Source: Dipetalonema caudispina (Eukaryota; Nematoda; Chromadorea; Rhabditida; Onchocercidae). From it: a stretch of 64,000 nucleotides of DNA. The notes under the pieces are model-generated. The model saw nothing but the letters and a program-made list of their open reading frames with translations. It made no database searches and was not told the DNA's origin. Shown here one piece after another: positions 1 through 14,400 of the stretch (position 1 is the stretch's first letter; each line of letters begins with the position of its first letter). Where the stretch lies: contig JABVXV010000252.1 of assembly GCA_013365325.1 (NCBI GenBank), positions 29,920 to 93,919 of the forward strand, in the 5' to 3' direction. The position numbers and the translations under genes were made by a program.

Positions 1-177
1 TCAAAAAGCCAAAGAGTACCACTAATATCTATCCTATAATTTACCCTTAAGTATACAAAGTTCCTCAAACGAAACAAAAAAAAAAATTCTCGGCAGTTTG
101 TGGAACTACTTTGAAAGAACACTAAATTCTTGTTATTAATAAGGAGATACTTAGAACAAGATGTGATAAACAATCAC
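1..177 (-). other. Intron of clu-1 running off the left edge
   Basis: After the donor GTGATT at 177 no further Clu-domain codons are visible before the window edge. The next expected coding stretch (the part following the conserved HSDF region) is absent, so the intron continues beyond position 1. Confidence 0.7.
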
Positions 178-3100
178 TTTAATAGCAGCAGAAACGAAGT
201 CGCTGTGAATTTTAAAGATAGCTCTTTCCCGAATGAGTCGTTCACCGAGTGTTTCACGTGGTAACTCATGGGTAGTTTGTAGTTCCTCGTTCCAATCACG
301 AATTTGTCCAGGAATATGATCTTCAAGACCAATTTTATGAGGCTGCGTACAGTCTTCTGCACGAATTCCATCTTCGGTTTGCTCGAACATCGGTGCTACC
401 CATGAATTCACCTGTAAAATATTCGCATACAAGACTAAAAAATGAAATCAAATAAATCCTGAATATCCTTACCATCTCTCCTCTAATACCGAATTTTCTC
501 GGTTTGGGAATAACGAAAATTATAATTTTTAATTCAACTGCAACCGTTCATCGAGAATAATGTAAGAGGTTTAAAATGAAGAGGTTACATCACCCATAAT
601 TGGTGCAGCTGCGTATTTCATATGCTCCACAAAGCACGCGGATAAATAAGGCTTACATATAACGTCGACAAAAACGCCAACTTGATCAATCCTTTGATTC
701 AGATTTATTAGATTGACTATTTAAGCTTTAAAATTCCAATTTAAAAAAGGAAAACTTTCCACTTCCATTCTCAAAAAAACAATACCTGATACGGTGTTGG
801 CAATCGCTCGAAAATATGCTTTTCGGAACGTTTCTTCAAAATCAATGTCATAGCTCGTTTAAATGAAATACTGATCGATGAAAGCAAATCCAACAGTGAA
901 TGATGAATAGCCCTATGTGACGGTGAAGGTGTTGGTCGGAAACCTGCTTCGGTGGTTGCATTCACATAAAAGCCTTTCGTACAGCAAGTTATATGATACC
1001 GTCGTCCTTCTCGTGTATCAACGGCCAAATAGAGAACATCTCCCTGTGCAGATTTATATAATTTACTGCTAACAGGATGATGTGTAAAATTTTCTTCAGA
1101 TTTTCAGATATTAATATGTCGGAATTTTTAAACCCTATCTCCTCACTGTCATAAATGTTCTTGATTGCAAACCTTCAATTTTCGATGTCCTGGTGGAGGA
1201 TTAAATGGTGAAATTGCCAGACTTTTTAACGCTAAAACAGGATCTTTCATTACTGGTAGTAATGGTATTAATGGACGTTCCTTATATCCTGGCACAACAT
1301 AATCCGGAGGAGAACAGTCTAACGATCTAAAAAAAATGAGGTATTTTTAACTTGTTATTTTTCGCATCTTTCAATACCAGCAATCTGTTCATGATTTATC
1401 TAATTGAAATATGTTCCACTTTTCTTTTTAACTAATAATTGCAATTTAATGCTCTATTCATTGCTGCGCATTACAGTAGAAAACTTCTACACAAAGTACT
1501 ATTTAACAGGTCGATGGAATCAATAATGCAGTACACTACAATACTTTTCGAAGAAAATCTGCTCTGTAATGAAACACTTACTTATCAGCATTTTTTTTAC
1601 GATCTCCTAGTGTCATTGTAGCAAGATATGACAACGATGCACCATCAGTACCATTAACAGCATCAGACATATCAAGGGAACGAATTAGATCGCGAACATG
1701 TCGAACATGAATTCGAGCCTCTCGGGTTGTATACGGTTCTAAAACAATCATATGATATTTCGACAAGAATTTTGATATTTTATATAAGTGGAGATTTCAA
1801 AAAACTCGATATTACTCGCTGATATATTTGCTGCAAGGATCCCACATTTGTTTGTTTTTTTTTTTCTTGTTTAGGTACCAATGATTAAGAACACTTTTCT
1901 CACTTTTCTGATAAATTCGTATAAATTTGAAATCTTTGTATTCAGTATTACTTTCACGTTTAATACATATGTCTATACCACAGCTCTGCACATCATAGCT
2001 ATGAATGACTTTTACACGTATTGATAACGATGCATACGTATAATGGAGCTTGATGATAACTTAATGAAAGTTGACTTCTATCAACGATCCGTTAAATAAT
2101 GTTTGGTATATTTTAACTTTCCGAGAAATTCCCAACCAAATTACATTGAAACGGAAGAAGCCATATCCTTGCCTTCGACAACTCTCAACACAGATCCATC
2201 TGTAAGACCAGCAACATTTTTCAATTCGGTAAAATGATCCAACGAAACGCCATTTAACTGCAAGCTGAAACACGTACGATGACATGTTGCTTCACGTTCT
2301 AGCAGCACCTGATGTAGCTCCTGCACCATTTCACTTGAACTTACCTGAAAAGAATTTTTTTTTCTTTTCTGATTAACAACATGCACTATTATCAATTTCT
2401 AATTTCTACCTATTAAATAAATGTTTAATTTGTTTGTTTTTTTTTTTTCAAGAATTTCGCCATTTAACGAATATACATAGAATTCAGATAAAAAAAAAAA
2501 TCTCAGAAGAGGGTGAACGAAGTAAACAAAAAGAATGAAAAAGAAAAACATAGGAAAGAATAAAAACGAAAAGAAGTGACGAATACGAGTGTCAATTTCG
2601 TTGATCTGCTTTTCTTTTTGTCAAATAGTATATTTGAACTTGGTAAAACTTTAAAAGCACGGAATTTTAATGTATTCCTAAAGCCGAGAATTCCGAAATT
2701 CAATAAAGATTGATATTCTGATTCATAATCGAAATTAACATTCTGATTTAATATGAAGTATTCCAATCAGTGCAAACCTGTAAATCAAACGGTTCTGCAC
2801 CAGGTGCAACAATCCGGATACGAAATGTTGCATCGCATTCATCACCCGGACATAATGCCCCATCATCGTTACAGGTTTTTTCTGCTGCTGAAAACATTAT
2901 AATGAAATATTTTTATGAATGCAAAGATTTCCTTTGTCGAATCATGAAATTTTTATCCTTACCTATTTGAAGATTTGAAAGAAAAATAAAAATTCAAAAT
3001 CAGAAGAACAAAGAAGCAAATAATTAAAGCATTTTTTTAAACGGAAATCGAAACAGTCCTATAGTTTACATTCTAATCTTTTTTCATTAATGGCGAACAC

Positions 3101-5383
3101 TTCATGAAATTTTTTCTGAGTGGAAACAAAGAATACAAAATTTTGCAAAAATTTTAATGAAACTTGCAAAGGAATTACCCAAATTCAAATTCATGCTATA
3201 ATGCATTCTAATATAATACTTCCTGTCATTTCCGCAAGCATGTATGATCTCGAAAAATTTTAACAAAGCAAACAATATTCAATTTTATCGAAATAGCTTA
3301 AGTGAAGAGGCTAACGAATGAACGCTGCTCTATAATTAATTTCAATGGAGAAGAAAAATGTGTAGACATTCAATATAGCATAACAACACTTCGGGATAAT
3401 TTACCTCATAATTTCATCAGCTTACTTACTGATGTTTATGATGTCTGTAATGAATATTCCTTTCAAATTACCCAGATGACTGATATATACTAATCGCATA
3501 CATTTAAACCAATGAACCTTACCAAAACAAATATTTTTTCAAGTGATTTTTTTCACATGTAATTTTTATTTTTGTCTACATTTAGTTACTACGGTATTAT
3601 GTAGTAAGCAAATAATGAATATAATTAGAAAATTTTTCAAAAGCTTGTATAAAATATATAAAAAAACATTATTCTTTGTAAATCATACATTTATCGCATT
3701 TTAGTATAATAGTGCGATTCATACATGCATGTCAAATTCACATGCATACACGATTTCGAGTCATAATTTCAAATTATTGGATTTCAAATAAATGCATAGC
3801 ATTATCAATGAATGACTTATTACATTTCATGGCATTTCTTACATTTATTATATAATAATATTAATTAGAAGCTATGATATTGCTAAGTTTTAATCAATTC
3901 TTTGCATCCTATTCTGTCCCAGAAATACAATAATGATGGTTTTTTATCCGTTTCGTACATTAATCTAATTCTGTTCAACAGAAACATAACTACTATAACC
4001 ACTTTTAAGTGACATATCAACAGTATTTTTTGCAGCAAAAGAAATGAAACATAAGCTGGTAATTCAGAAATGATGATTCACTAATATATCTGTTTATATC
4101 TTCTCATTATTCTTTTCAAATATTAGCACAGCAAGTTGTCAGTATTTCGGAAAAAATTGCATGTATTGGATGATCTAATGATCGATTGTATCCGGGATTT
4201 CTCTTCTGACGACAGATATATAAATGTATTAATTTCAAAGCTTCCGGTTGCAATTTACCTCAGCAAAAATTAAGTGAATTAGATAATTAAAATAACCGAA
4301 AATAGAAAGGAAGAATAACCTGGAGAAACAGCTCCTTCCTCGACGGGTGTTAGTGGCAAATCGGGTGATGATGTTTCGTTGCCGGAATCATTGGCAGAAT
4401 TATGCAGTGAACTCTCTTGTCCATCTTCCGCTAATGTCTGAAATATTCATTAAGTAATTACAGGAAATAAATAAACAAGGATTTTCAATGACTAAACTTA
4501 TTGCTTTAATAACAAAACCCATGCATTTTACAATAGTTTGCAAATAAAAATAATTCAAAAAAAATCACCAGGTTTTTGAAAAATAATTTAGTTTCAACAT
4601 GAAATCCTGCAAGATTCCATTTAGCGGTAATAAGTTTGGAAAAAATGATTATGACATAACTTTTAAGATAAGTCTGCTATTAGTTATTTCATACAAGATT
4701 AATTGTCGAAATATTACATAAACATATCGACTGCACTTCTAACAAATCATAAAAAAATTTTAATCACTTTTTTTTTTTTTTTTTTTTGTATAACTATATA
4801 AATTATTTACATTTTATCTTTTTAACTCTATTTCAATATCCTATTGTTGCACTATTTATTTTCATCCTCTACTTCAATTCTATTCCATCTGTTGTTCTAT
4901 TTTAACAAACATCACTCTAAAGATGTAATGAAAACAATTACCAGGTATAAATAATTAAATATTCGACATTGAAACAAACATACATACATAAAAATATAAA
5001 CATATTACGCCTTTATAAATGAATACAAATGTATCAAACAAAATGGAAACAAACATAAAAACATATAGATATAAACACCCTATTTACATATTAAAAAAAA
5101 AAAGTGAAAATACACATATATTAAATATATCATAATATATTCAACATATCTATATTCAAATACAGATATATTTAATATACATATATTTTGTATATAAATA
5201 TTCAATATAGAATATGTCTATATTAGATATTCAACATGCGAGTATACTATGTACATACCATGTATCAATGTTGGGAAATTTGACTGGAAAAAAAAAAAAA
5301 AAAAAGAAAAAAAATAAAATAACCTTGACAGCTGAGGCAAGAACGGTTTCAGGTGAACAGACGAGTCCATTATCTTCGCCCAT
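178..5383 (-). CDS. clu-1: Clustered mitochondria protein homologue (CLUH/clu-1), N-terminal 421 codons, partial
   Basis: CLUH proteins bind mRNAs of nuclear-encoded mitochondrial proteins in the cytosol and keep mitochondria dispersed. Exons in transcript order, all phases consistent: 5383-5324, 4437-4320, 2887-2778, 2344-2173, 1738-1582, 1326-1173, 1043-786, 411-178. The product starts MGEDNGLVC, has a Ser/Glu-rich leader, then the beta-grasp CLU_N region ([22 protein letters not shown]) followed by [17 protein letters not shown]. It enters the central Clu domain with [18 protein letters not shown] and [19 protein letters not shown], close to the vertebrate protein as recalled. The remaining two thirds (the family is about 1,250-1,300 residues) lie beyond the left edge. 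The ATG follows a TTTCAG acceptor by 8 bases (exon from 5391), which fits spliced-leader trans-splicing. The intron after 2173 begins GCAAGG rather than GT. Identity is firm; each intron boundary is inferred. Confidence 0.95.
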
Positions 5384-5394
5384 TGTTTTGCCTG
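5384..5394 (-). promoter_or_regulatory. Candidate spliced-leader acceptor and 5' leader of clu-1
   Basis: On the minus strand a TTTCAG acceptor (cag at 5394-5392) lies 8 bases before the predicted ATG. Nematode genes often receive a spliced leader at such a site close to the start codon. A cis-spliced 5' UTR exon further upstream is the alternative. Confidence 0.5.
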
Positions 5395-6424
5395 AAACAA
5401 TTAACATATTTCAAATTTTTTTTTCATAAACCTAATTCGTTTTTATTACTCCAAACAAAAAACTGGAATAGCAACAATTGAAGCTTACAAAAAAAAAAAA
5501 AAAAAAAAAAAAAAGGAAAAATTAAAAAAAAAAAAAAAAAAAATAATTCAAAATGATTTAAGATTTTAATTTCTAATTTTTATTGATAAAATGTTTTGAA
5601 TCAATTTCAAAAATATCCATAATTAACTTTGATCCCATACTTTCATCCCAAAATTTCATCAAAATGAAAAAAATAAAGCTTAAATGATATCAATGATTGA
5701 AGATGAAAATTAAAAAAATGTTTAATGAACAATTTGAAGGAAACAATTTTTTAATATTATTGTGGGTGAATTTTTTTTTTTTTCTGAAAAAGATATTTTT
5801 GGAAGCAAATTTTCTGCAAAAAAAAAAAGAAAATTTAGAAAATCAATAATATTCTATCAAATCTTTTTTATTAAATAATTCAATTATTTTCAAATTAAAT
5901 AATAATAAATGGAATAAACTTTTGTATAATTTTTAATGAACTATAACCTCATAAATATATGCAAGACAAATGATTAAGCATACAAAATGAATAATAAAAA
6001 TAAGATGACGTCATAGGAGAAATGAACATGATTGGATAGGATATTATTGAACGGGTAAAGGTCATATATAAGAGGATTGTAACGTTATGAGGTGGGAAAA
6101 AAAAAAAAAAAAAAAAAATTCCTTATGATAGGTTGATATATATATACAGAGATATTAAGATAGAGGTAGGATATAAGGGGTAATATGTTAGAAGGTTTAA
6201 GATAGTAGTAAATGTGTGGAGATCAGAAGGAATCAAAAAAGGTTTGAATCAATTTCCAATGAGAGACATTTATGTAAATTTATGCTAAGATATTTTGATG
6301 ATATTACGTATGTAATTTTTTTTTTTTCTACTTAATATGTTGGGGAATGATAGGAATTGGATATTATAATCTATTAGCAATTATAATTCTAATAAATATT
6401 TTTTTTACATGAGAAAAAAAAGAA

Positions 6425-6447
6425 GGAGAGAGAGAGAGAGAGAGAGG
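6425..6447. repeat. (GA)n microsatellite
   Basis: About eleven uninterrupted GA units on the plus strand, inside a purine-rich stretch. Confidence 0.9.
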
Positions 6448-6638
6448 AAGGGAAAAGAAGAGAAGGAATTAATGGTTGTATGACTTGACCTTTGACATGT
6501 TAACTATCTCATAAGTCATTTGATCTTTAACATATTGACTAATCATATGAATTGATATCTGATAAAAAAGAAAACGAAAGAAGTATGAGGTCATTTGACA
6601 CATTAACAAGAAAAGAACAGATAAACAGAGAGTGAAAA

Positions 6639-6668
6639 AGAGAGAGAGAGAGAGAGATAGAGAGAAAG
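6639..6668. repeat. (GA)n microsatellite
   Basis: A second GA run with one GATA interruption, about 200 bases after the previous one. Nothing coding is visible between them. Confidence 0.9.
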
Positions 6669-7092
6669 AATTAATTCTCACGTGATTTAATATTAAATTC
6701 CGGAAATGTTTACTATTATATTAATCAATCCTAAAAATTTTTCATGCAAATTTATGCTACGGCTTCTCATTTCAAACAATTTTTCACATCTTATCACTAT
6801 GATCAATATTATATTCCTTATGATTATTAATACAATGATAAGAATTTTTATATATTCTAAAATATTTATTTTGACATAACAAAAAAAAAAGAAATTCCGG
6901 TTTTCATTCTTTCTATTTTCCGGTATAAGCATTTGTATATCATTGATAAGAATGCAAAAAAAAAAGAAAAGTAAGAAAAGCAATGAAATGAGGAGAAAAC
7001 AATCCTGAAACTTAAGTAACAAACTTTGCTAACTGAAATCTTTCTTGCCTATAGTGCCAAGCGAAGAACGAAAACTGAAGAGTTCGATCATC

Positions 7093-7264
7093 ATTGGGTA
7101 TGTCTATGTCTGTGTCTGTGTCTGTGTCTGTGTATGTATGTCTGTCTGTCTGTTTGCGTATACGTATGTGGACGTCTATGTATGTATACATATATATATG
7201 TTTGTATGTGTGTATGTGTGTGTGTGTGTATGTGTGTGTGTATGTGTGTATGTGTGTGTGTGTA
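7093..7264. repeat. Compound TG/TC/TA microsatellite, alternating pyrimidine-purine
   Basis: The plus strand runs from TGTCTG-type units through GTATAC and TATATA to (TG)n with TATG interruptions. The open frames here on both strands encode only Cys/Val or His/Thr repeats and are artefacts. Confidence 0.95.
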
Positions 7265-7344
7265 TAATAAATGAAAACAGAGGTAAAACACAAACGATTT
7301 TTGTTGCTCGTAATTTTTAAAATTGAAAAACTTTTCATCAAATT

Positions 7345-7417
7345 TTATTATTATTATTAATTATTATTATTATTAATTATTATTACTACTATTATCACGA
7401 TTATTATTATTATTATT
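7345..7417. repeat. Imperfect (ATT)n tract
   Basis: Short interrupted ATT/TTA runs with AATT and ACT interruptions. Confidence 0.8.
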
Positions 7418-8283
7418 AGATATTTTAATTAAATAAATAAATGAATGGAAGAAAGAGAAATGATGAAATGAATGTAAATGATGAGTGAAGTTTGTCAACA
7501 ATAACATATACTTTTGAACAGTTTAAAGTTTAAGTTTCATTTGTTAATTTTCTGTTTCAAACAACTGACATGTGATATTTCTCGTTTGCATGCAGTAAGC
7601 AATGGCTATTAAAATTTTTGAAAGCATTAAAATTTTATGCAATATAAATGTTACAATAATTTTTTTTTTTTTTTTTTTTTTTTTTTTCATCCTAAAACAT
7701 TACATTTTTGTTTGATGATATTAAACTGACAATAGTATCAATATGAATGAATGTATAGAAAATTAAATTAAATTTAAACTTATGTTAATTTTATTATTTT
7801 CTAAAAGTTTCATTCAAATTTTGTAAAATTAATATTTATTTCATGAATTATATTGTTATTAATCATAAAATTTTTTTTCAGTAGCATGTAATTTGCATAT
7901 AATTAAGAAAACAAATAGAATACGCAGAAAAAAAATATATATATACTTATTTGAACTGAAAAACTTAATAATTCATTTGTATTACTAAAAAAGAATGGAT
8001 TTTATCTTATCACAATTTAGCAATATCAGTGATGTTTGTTATTATTCTATTAGTTTACCTATGAAAACTTTTGTCACATTCCCTCTTTCCTACTTCTTTC
8101 CCTCTCTAATGTGATGTTTCAAAATAAATAATAAAAACATTATTTATCAACAGATTGTGACGATATATGTTTGGGTTGAAAACTTGGATACAATTTTTTT
8201 TTTTTTCTTTAATCAAAGGTAATATTTGATTTCTAAAAAAAAAAGAAAAAATATCTAGAGTTTTTATAGAAAGAAAAACGTAA

Positions 8284-8547
8284 ATTTACATTAAAATCAG
8301 ACATAAGATCTGTGATCGATCGAGATCGATGAGTTTATCTGAATGACAAATTTATATCAAAAACACACGTAAGATTTACGGTCGAGCGAAGATTTACGTC
8401 AATATTACGCATAAGATCTATGATCGATCGAGATCGATGAGTTTATCTGAATGGCAAATTTATATCAAAAACACACGTAAGATCTACGGTTGAGCGAAGA
8501 TTTACGTCAACATTACGCGTAAGATCTATGATCGACTGAGATATCAT
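8284..8547. repeat. 108-bp tandem repeat, about 2.4 copies
   Basis: CATAAGATCT(G/A)TGATCGA begins at 8302 and recurs at 8410, and a CGTAAGATCTATGATCGA variant starts at 8518, giving a constant 108-base period. Copies one and two differ at only a few positions. Each unit holds an inner half-repeat (ACGTAAGAT(T/C)TACGGT) related to the unit head. The third copy breaks off after about 30 bases. The unit is rich in GATC and CG compared with its surroundings. Confidence 0.9.
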
Positions 8548-10375
8548 AAAATAAGTAGAAACATATATTTATCAAATTTTATGAAGGAATTATTCTTCTA
8601 TATTGGCCTATGTATTGATTCACAGACATGACAATATTAACATTGATGCAATAGAAAATAATTTTTTCAAATTTATTTGATATTATAAAATATACTTACT
8701 ATTTTAGGTATTAAATTTCCCGAAGTATAACGATAGAACTCTTAAAATTGAACTTTTTTTATCGAATTAAAAAAAAAAAACTAAATTAACCGAATGCCTT
8801 TGATAAATAATCATACGCTATCAAAAACATTTAGCTAATCAAATATGCCAAAGATAAAATTAAAGCTTTTAAATGTGTCTCATATATTTACATTCGATCT
8901 AAACATACATTCATATATTAAATGATCATGAAATATTTTGAATTAAATATATTATGAATCAATAAATTTATTAGCATGTCTTCTATATACTTTCCCATTT
9001 CAACCATTCAATATATAAATAAATAAATAAATGTAAATTAGTAAAAAAAGATTAATTAAATAATTTTTATCAAAATAACATAAATGGAATGAAGGAAGAT
9101 GAAAATGATAATAATGTCACTTTAATTTGATTGATGTCACAATTGAAATAATGATATGTTGAAAAAACATGATGTTGAAAAGTTAGGCAAAATATTATAC
9201 CAAATGTAAACAATATTTAAATATAAAAGATTAACAGTGTATGAAACAATTTTAGATTATAATTATAATCACCATATTTTATAGTAATTATTATGAATCA
9301 ACAAAAATTAATTTGTTATATTCGTTCTTATTCAGTTACTTACTATTAATTCAGTACGAATAAGAATAATAGATAACAATTAGAATGATTTATAATGTAA
9401 CCATTTTACAGATTTATCGATAAATTCTGGAAAAAAAATTTTCGGCAGTTTGCAATACTTTATGATGATTATTAATAATTAATGGAATTGATATTGAAAT
9501 CAGTTCCGATAAGTTAGATATGAAATGCAAATAAAATGATGCAAAAAAATGAGTAATTTTTCAACTACAAACATTTTATTCGAAGATAAGAATTAATATT
9601 AGAATAACAATAGTAATAATTATAATATTGAACAAATAAACAGTAGGTAAGAAAAACAAATCAGAAGGATCACAAATTTTTAATTTTTATAATTGATCGC
9701 TTAGTCATTAGAAAATCTTATATACATATATGTATATATCATAATTCGTATTTTTAAATTTTGTTAAATTTAAAATAAACAAAAGGGAAGCATTGGTAAT
9801 CTCTAACAACGATAGTAACTGATTTGTTAAATTTAACACATTTTATTGTAATTCCCAAGTTTTGTTCAACATTAAAATGAACCAATGAAATTGTTGATTA
9901 TTTTGTGCAAATATATGTCAAACAATTCCAATCCATTTCAATTAATTAATCATATGTTAATGAGATATGTGATACAATCAATTCCTATTTTATGCTCTCA
10001 TTCTCTTCCATTTTACTAAATAACAAAATTATTTGTCCATAAATCTCTTTTCTACCTCTTCCCTCCATTAATTTCATTTCATTTAACTCTTTTCAAATGA
10101 AAAAAAAAAAAAAAAAGATCAAAGAACAAAGCAGGGAAAATTTTCTTTTTTTTTTTGCTTTAAAATATATATACATATATACAATCTTAAAAATTCTTTA
10201 ATCAAATATTTTAATGAACTTCAATAAAATTTATTTGCTATTAAATATTCCATTACTTTTTCATTTTTCTTTTCCAATCTTCAAATAATTTAATTTATGA
10301 TTGTTATACAAATAAAAAAAAAAAAAAAAAGAAAAAAAGAGAAGAAACATTTCAAATAAATGTTAAACTGGTGAA

Positions 10376-10421
10376 TGAGAGAGAGAGAGGGAGAGAGCGA
10401 GGAGAAAGAGAGAGAGAGAAA
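10376..10421. repeat. Interrupted (GA)n microsatellite
   Basis: GAGAGA runs broken by GGG and GCGAGG on the plus strand. Confidence 0.85.
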
Positions 10422-11409
10422 GTGAAATAATAAGCCACAAAATAAATGCATCGTACAAGCTTTTTCCTAAAGGCAAAACAGATGTAAAAGTTAGAGTAGG
10501 TTGTTAGGTTTGAAAGTGCTGATGAAGAATATTGAAATTTATAATAGCTTAACGACAATTCCTCTTTTACTCCTTCCTCTAATCTTCTGTCCCTTCTTTC
10601 TATCTCTTACCCTTTCCTTTCCGCTCCTCAAATTTCTTCACTTCACTTCTTGTTAACACTTCTTTTCACACTACATTTTTACTTTAAATATTGCTACTAA
10701 AATACTACATTTGCATATATACATATATTACCCGAGAGATAAACCCATACAGATATATATTACCCAGAGATATACTTACCTATACAATACCTATGTTATT
10801 CACATATATCTGCTTGCAAGCATTATCCTGCATGTACATGTACTAGTATTCATATGAATTTTAATGAAATTCAAGATGTTATGCTAAAAATAAGGTAATT
10901 TAGAAATATGTTAAATCAATGATCGACTAATTCATTTATTTAAAGTTTTAATGGGCCTTCCGGTTTCTCTTTAGTGTTACGGAAAATGCACTGCTAGAAA
11001 TGATTCGATTGTTAAGGGGGAAATCATTATTGTTCAAATAGAACTTAACAACAACATTCCCACCATGAATAATTCGAAAAATTCAGAAGTTGATATATTT
11101 CTGTACTGCCAAATATATAAAGATAATTCAGACAATATTCGCGGAATTAAGTTTTCATAAATCTTCAGATAAGTAAACATACATGAATATCCGAAAATGT
11201 ATAAAAGATAGTGAAACTTTTGAGGAAATAAATAAATTTAATTAAATTAACAACATATACAAATCACTGCTATAAAAAGTTAAAAAAAAAAAAAGAGAAA
11301 ATTGATACATATGTTTTTTGTCAAAACGATATATTTAATTTTTTTATAGTAATTGTAAATTAGTAAAATCTTACTTAAATGGAAAATATAAAAAAGAAAT
11401 TAAAAAAGC

Positions 11410-11453
11410 TTACGGTAGTGCAGTATCGTAAACCGAGGTGCACTACTGTAACC
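11410..11453. other. Short inverted repeat
   Basis: TTACGGTAGTGCA at the left is matched by TGCACTACTGTAA at the right, giving a 13-base stem with one G-T pair around a loop of roughly 17 bases. No gene call is supported. Confidence 0.6.
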
Positions 11454-14400
11454 AATATTCATTGATAATTTCGATAATATGTTTACTTTCCCCATTTTTC
11501 TGTAAATTAAGTGAAAATTCCATTAAATTATACTTAAATTACTGTCAACGTTCACCCAATCGCAAGCAGAAGTCACTTTTTTTTTTTTAATTTCTTAAAA
11601 ATATAAAAAAAAAATATCATTGTTTGTCATATTAGCAATGCTCTGTAATACTTAATGTTGTATGTCAATGATTAGCAAACATGTGAAATTGAAAATAATT
11701 GATTAAAAAGTACACGAAATGAAAATAACTGATTTGCAAATGTATTACTTACATAGCATGAAATGAAAAAAAAAATTTTCGTCTTTCTTTTTCCATGCCG
11801 TTTTGTTCTTTCGTTTTTTTTCTTTTTTTTTTTTTTTGTTATTAGTGATTATTTTTAGCTCAGTTTTTTTTTTTTTTTTTAAACTCAAAGTATATTTTAT
11901 TTTGCAAAATGATCAAAAATCTTGCTAAAATACCAATACAGCATTCATGATCGTTGATACAATATGATTTATTATGAAAATTGAAAACTAATTAAGTTGC
12001 TTGTTTTGCGTCCGGATTTATCAAATGACATTTGCATGTGTGCATATATTTCAAATATCAAATCCAAATGAGTTTTTGAAAACTTGCTTGAATTTGTAAT
12101 TTGAAAAACAATTCTCTAATAGGATAGCAATTTGGACTAAAATTTTTAAAACTTTATCCATTTTTGAAGTTTTATTTTGCCAAGAGTTCAAGTATTACAG
12201 CATTTGATTCATATAATTGATTAATCAATTGAAATTGGCATTCTGTTGGTGAATTGTTTTATTTGCAGGTAGGAAAAGAAAAAGAATACTTTACATTTCA
12301 TTATTTTTACTTTGTTAAAAACTTCTTAATTGCTAAAATAATGTATTTGAAAATTACAGAAAAAAAAAATGTGTTTTTTTAAATGTAATGATAAAATGTA
12401 TTTGTTTACAATTATGACAGGAAATTTGACATGTAAAGTTATGTCTCTGATTTTTGCTGGATAATTAGTCAAATTTTTTCCATTCTACTAATTATTTATT
12501 GTTTAAATAATATTATGTGAATAAATGAATCAATGAATTATCATTCAAATAAATGTTCCATTATTATTTAACAGATATGATAATTAATCATTATAAAATA
12601 TAATATCAATCAGGAAGACGATGAATTCACCATTTGTCAGTAAATATTTAAATTGATTCATTCATTAGTTTTATGAATGAAAAAAATACCGGAAATTAAA
12701 GCAATTGTTTTGGTGTAATACGGAAGAAGAAATACGAATTGAGTATCTTGCAATGATTTATAAAAGTTGCAATAGATATTTGCATGTTGTTTAAATTTTG
12801 CTCCAACGGGAAATGGAATGATGTAATAATTAGCTATGGAATTACTTTCACATTCATATTTTATTTTTTGAAATATATCTTAATAAGTAGAGAACTAGTG
12901 AAGTAGTGGGGAAAAGAAATAAATTATGCGATCGTTTTATGAGACATTTTAAATAGCACTTAAATGAGGGGGGGAATTCGTAAGGTGTAATTATTAATAA
13001 TATGGTGATTTTGATCGACTTTTATTTCTATAAAATTCAAATCAAATTAAAATTTAACTGCCAAGATGAACTGCATTCTGGAAAATCAATCATAAGGATG
13101 GGTTCATGTCAACGAATAAAATTCAAATTCAAATAAAATCAACTTTTTACTTATAACAGCTAACTGGCCAAATCATACGAAATTATTGCGATAATAAATA
13201 GTGATAACATGCTAAATTTGATAGAATAGCAAAATGTTAATCAAAAAGAATTACGAATAAAATTTGAGTTATGAGTTCATAATTTAATATTAATGTTTCA
13301 AAAAAGTACGCTAACAGGGAAACTTTTTAAAATGTGCACAATATTATACATAATAAGCTACAAAAATTTTACTGATGTATAATTTCGCCGATATATTTCG
13401 CTAATATATAATTTCCAATGTAATATTTCATTTTTTCATTTTTACAGTGAAAATTTTATAGTTTGGGAAATGTTCCAATTTTATATCAAAATTAATTCAG
13501 CGAATGGTAATAACTATTGAAATATTAATTCAGACTTGTATATAAAAAGATGAAAATCGATGAAAGATTCATCAAAAAAGATGCAAAAAACATTAGTTTT
13601 AACAAATTTGTCCTTCTTAAATTATTAGTCATGTCATATTAATATTAATAATAATAATTTAATAATGAATAAACGAATATATATGGTAATTGTTTTGAAA
13701 AATTCTAGACAAATAATACCATAAGCCGAATAATTCATATCATTGTGAAGATGTGGTATTAAAAATGCAGTAATAATCAACAATGAGGTTTATCCGGTTC
13801 ACATGGATGGAATCTTCATATAGATTCGGGATGTAATAGAATCGGAAAGGATGGAAGATGCATTGATGTGCATTACTAGTGTATCTAAAAATAAATAAAC
13901 AGATATGATAATTGATCAGGAAAATTCTAAAAAAGCAATATCATAAATCGGATAATAAATGATAATAATAATTAGCGACCAGGGGAAGATAAAATAATTA
14001 AAATGAATAAAGTAATTTTAAGCCTTCCCATTAACTCTGCTATATTTCATGAATTATTGATTTTATACTTTTATGTTTAAATACGTTTAAATTAAAAATT
14101 TTTCGCTCCAAAAATTTGCTTAAAAGTATTTGAAGAATGTTAATGAAGACAGATGTTACAATTCAACTTGTATCGCTGTATCTGTAATAGTAACAGTAAT
14201 AATAAATGTTACTGTCATTGTTGTTACTGCAACTTTAGAATATTAATCAAAATGAAATTTTTATTTATGTATGTATATATATATATATATGTGTGTAAAA
14301 CATTTAGAAGTAGAAGAAATAACCGAAAAACGAATTTTAATTTAAATTATTTCCTGATATTATAGCTACTGATAAATGGAATTAAAATTAAATTATCTTC

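Noticed and set aside
3302..3493. Plus-strand frame inside a clu-1 intron
   Set aside because: No motif and lies within the 2888-4319 intron of the opposite-strand gene.
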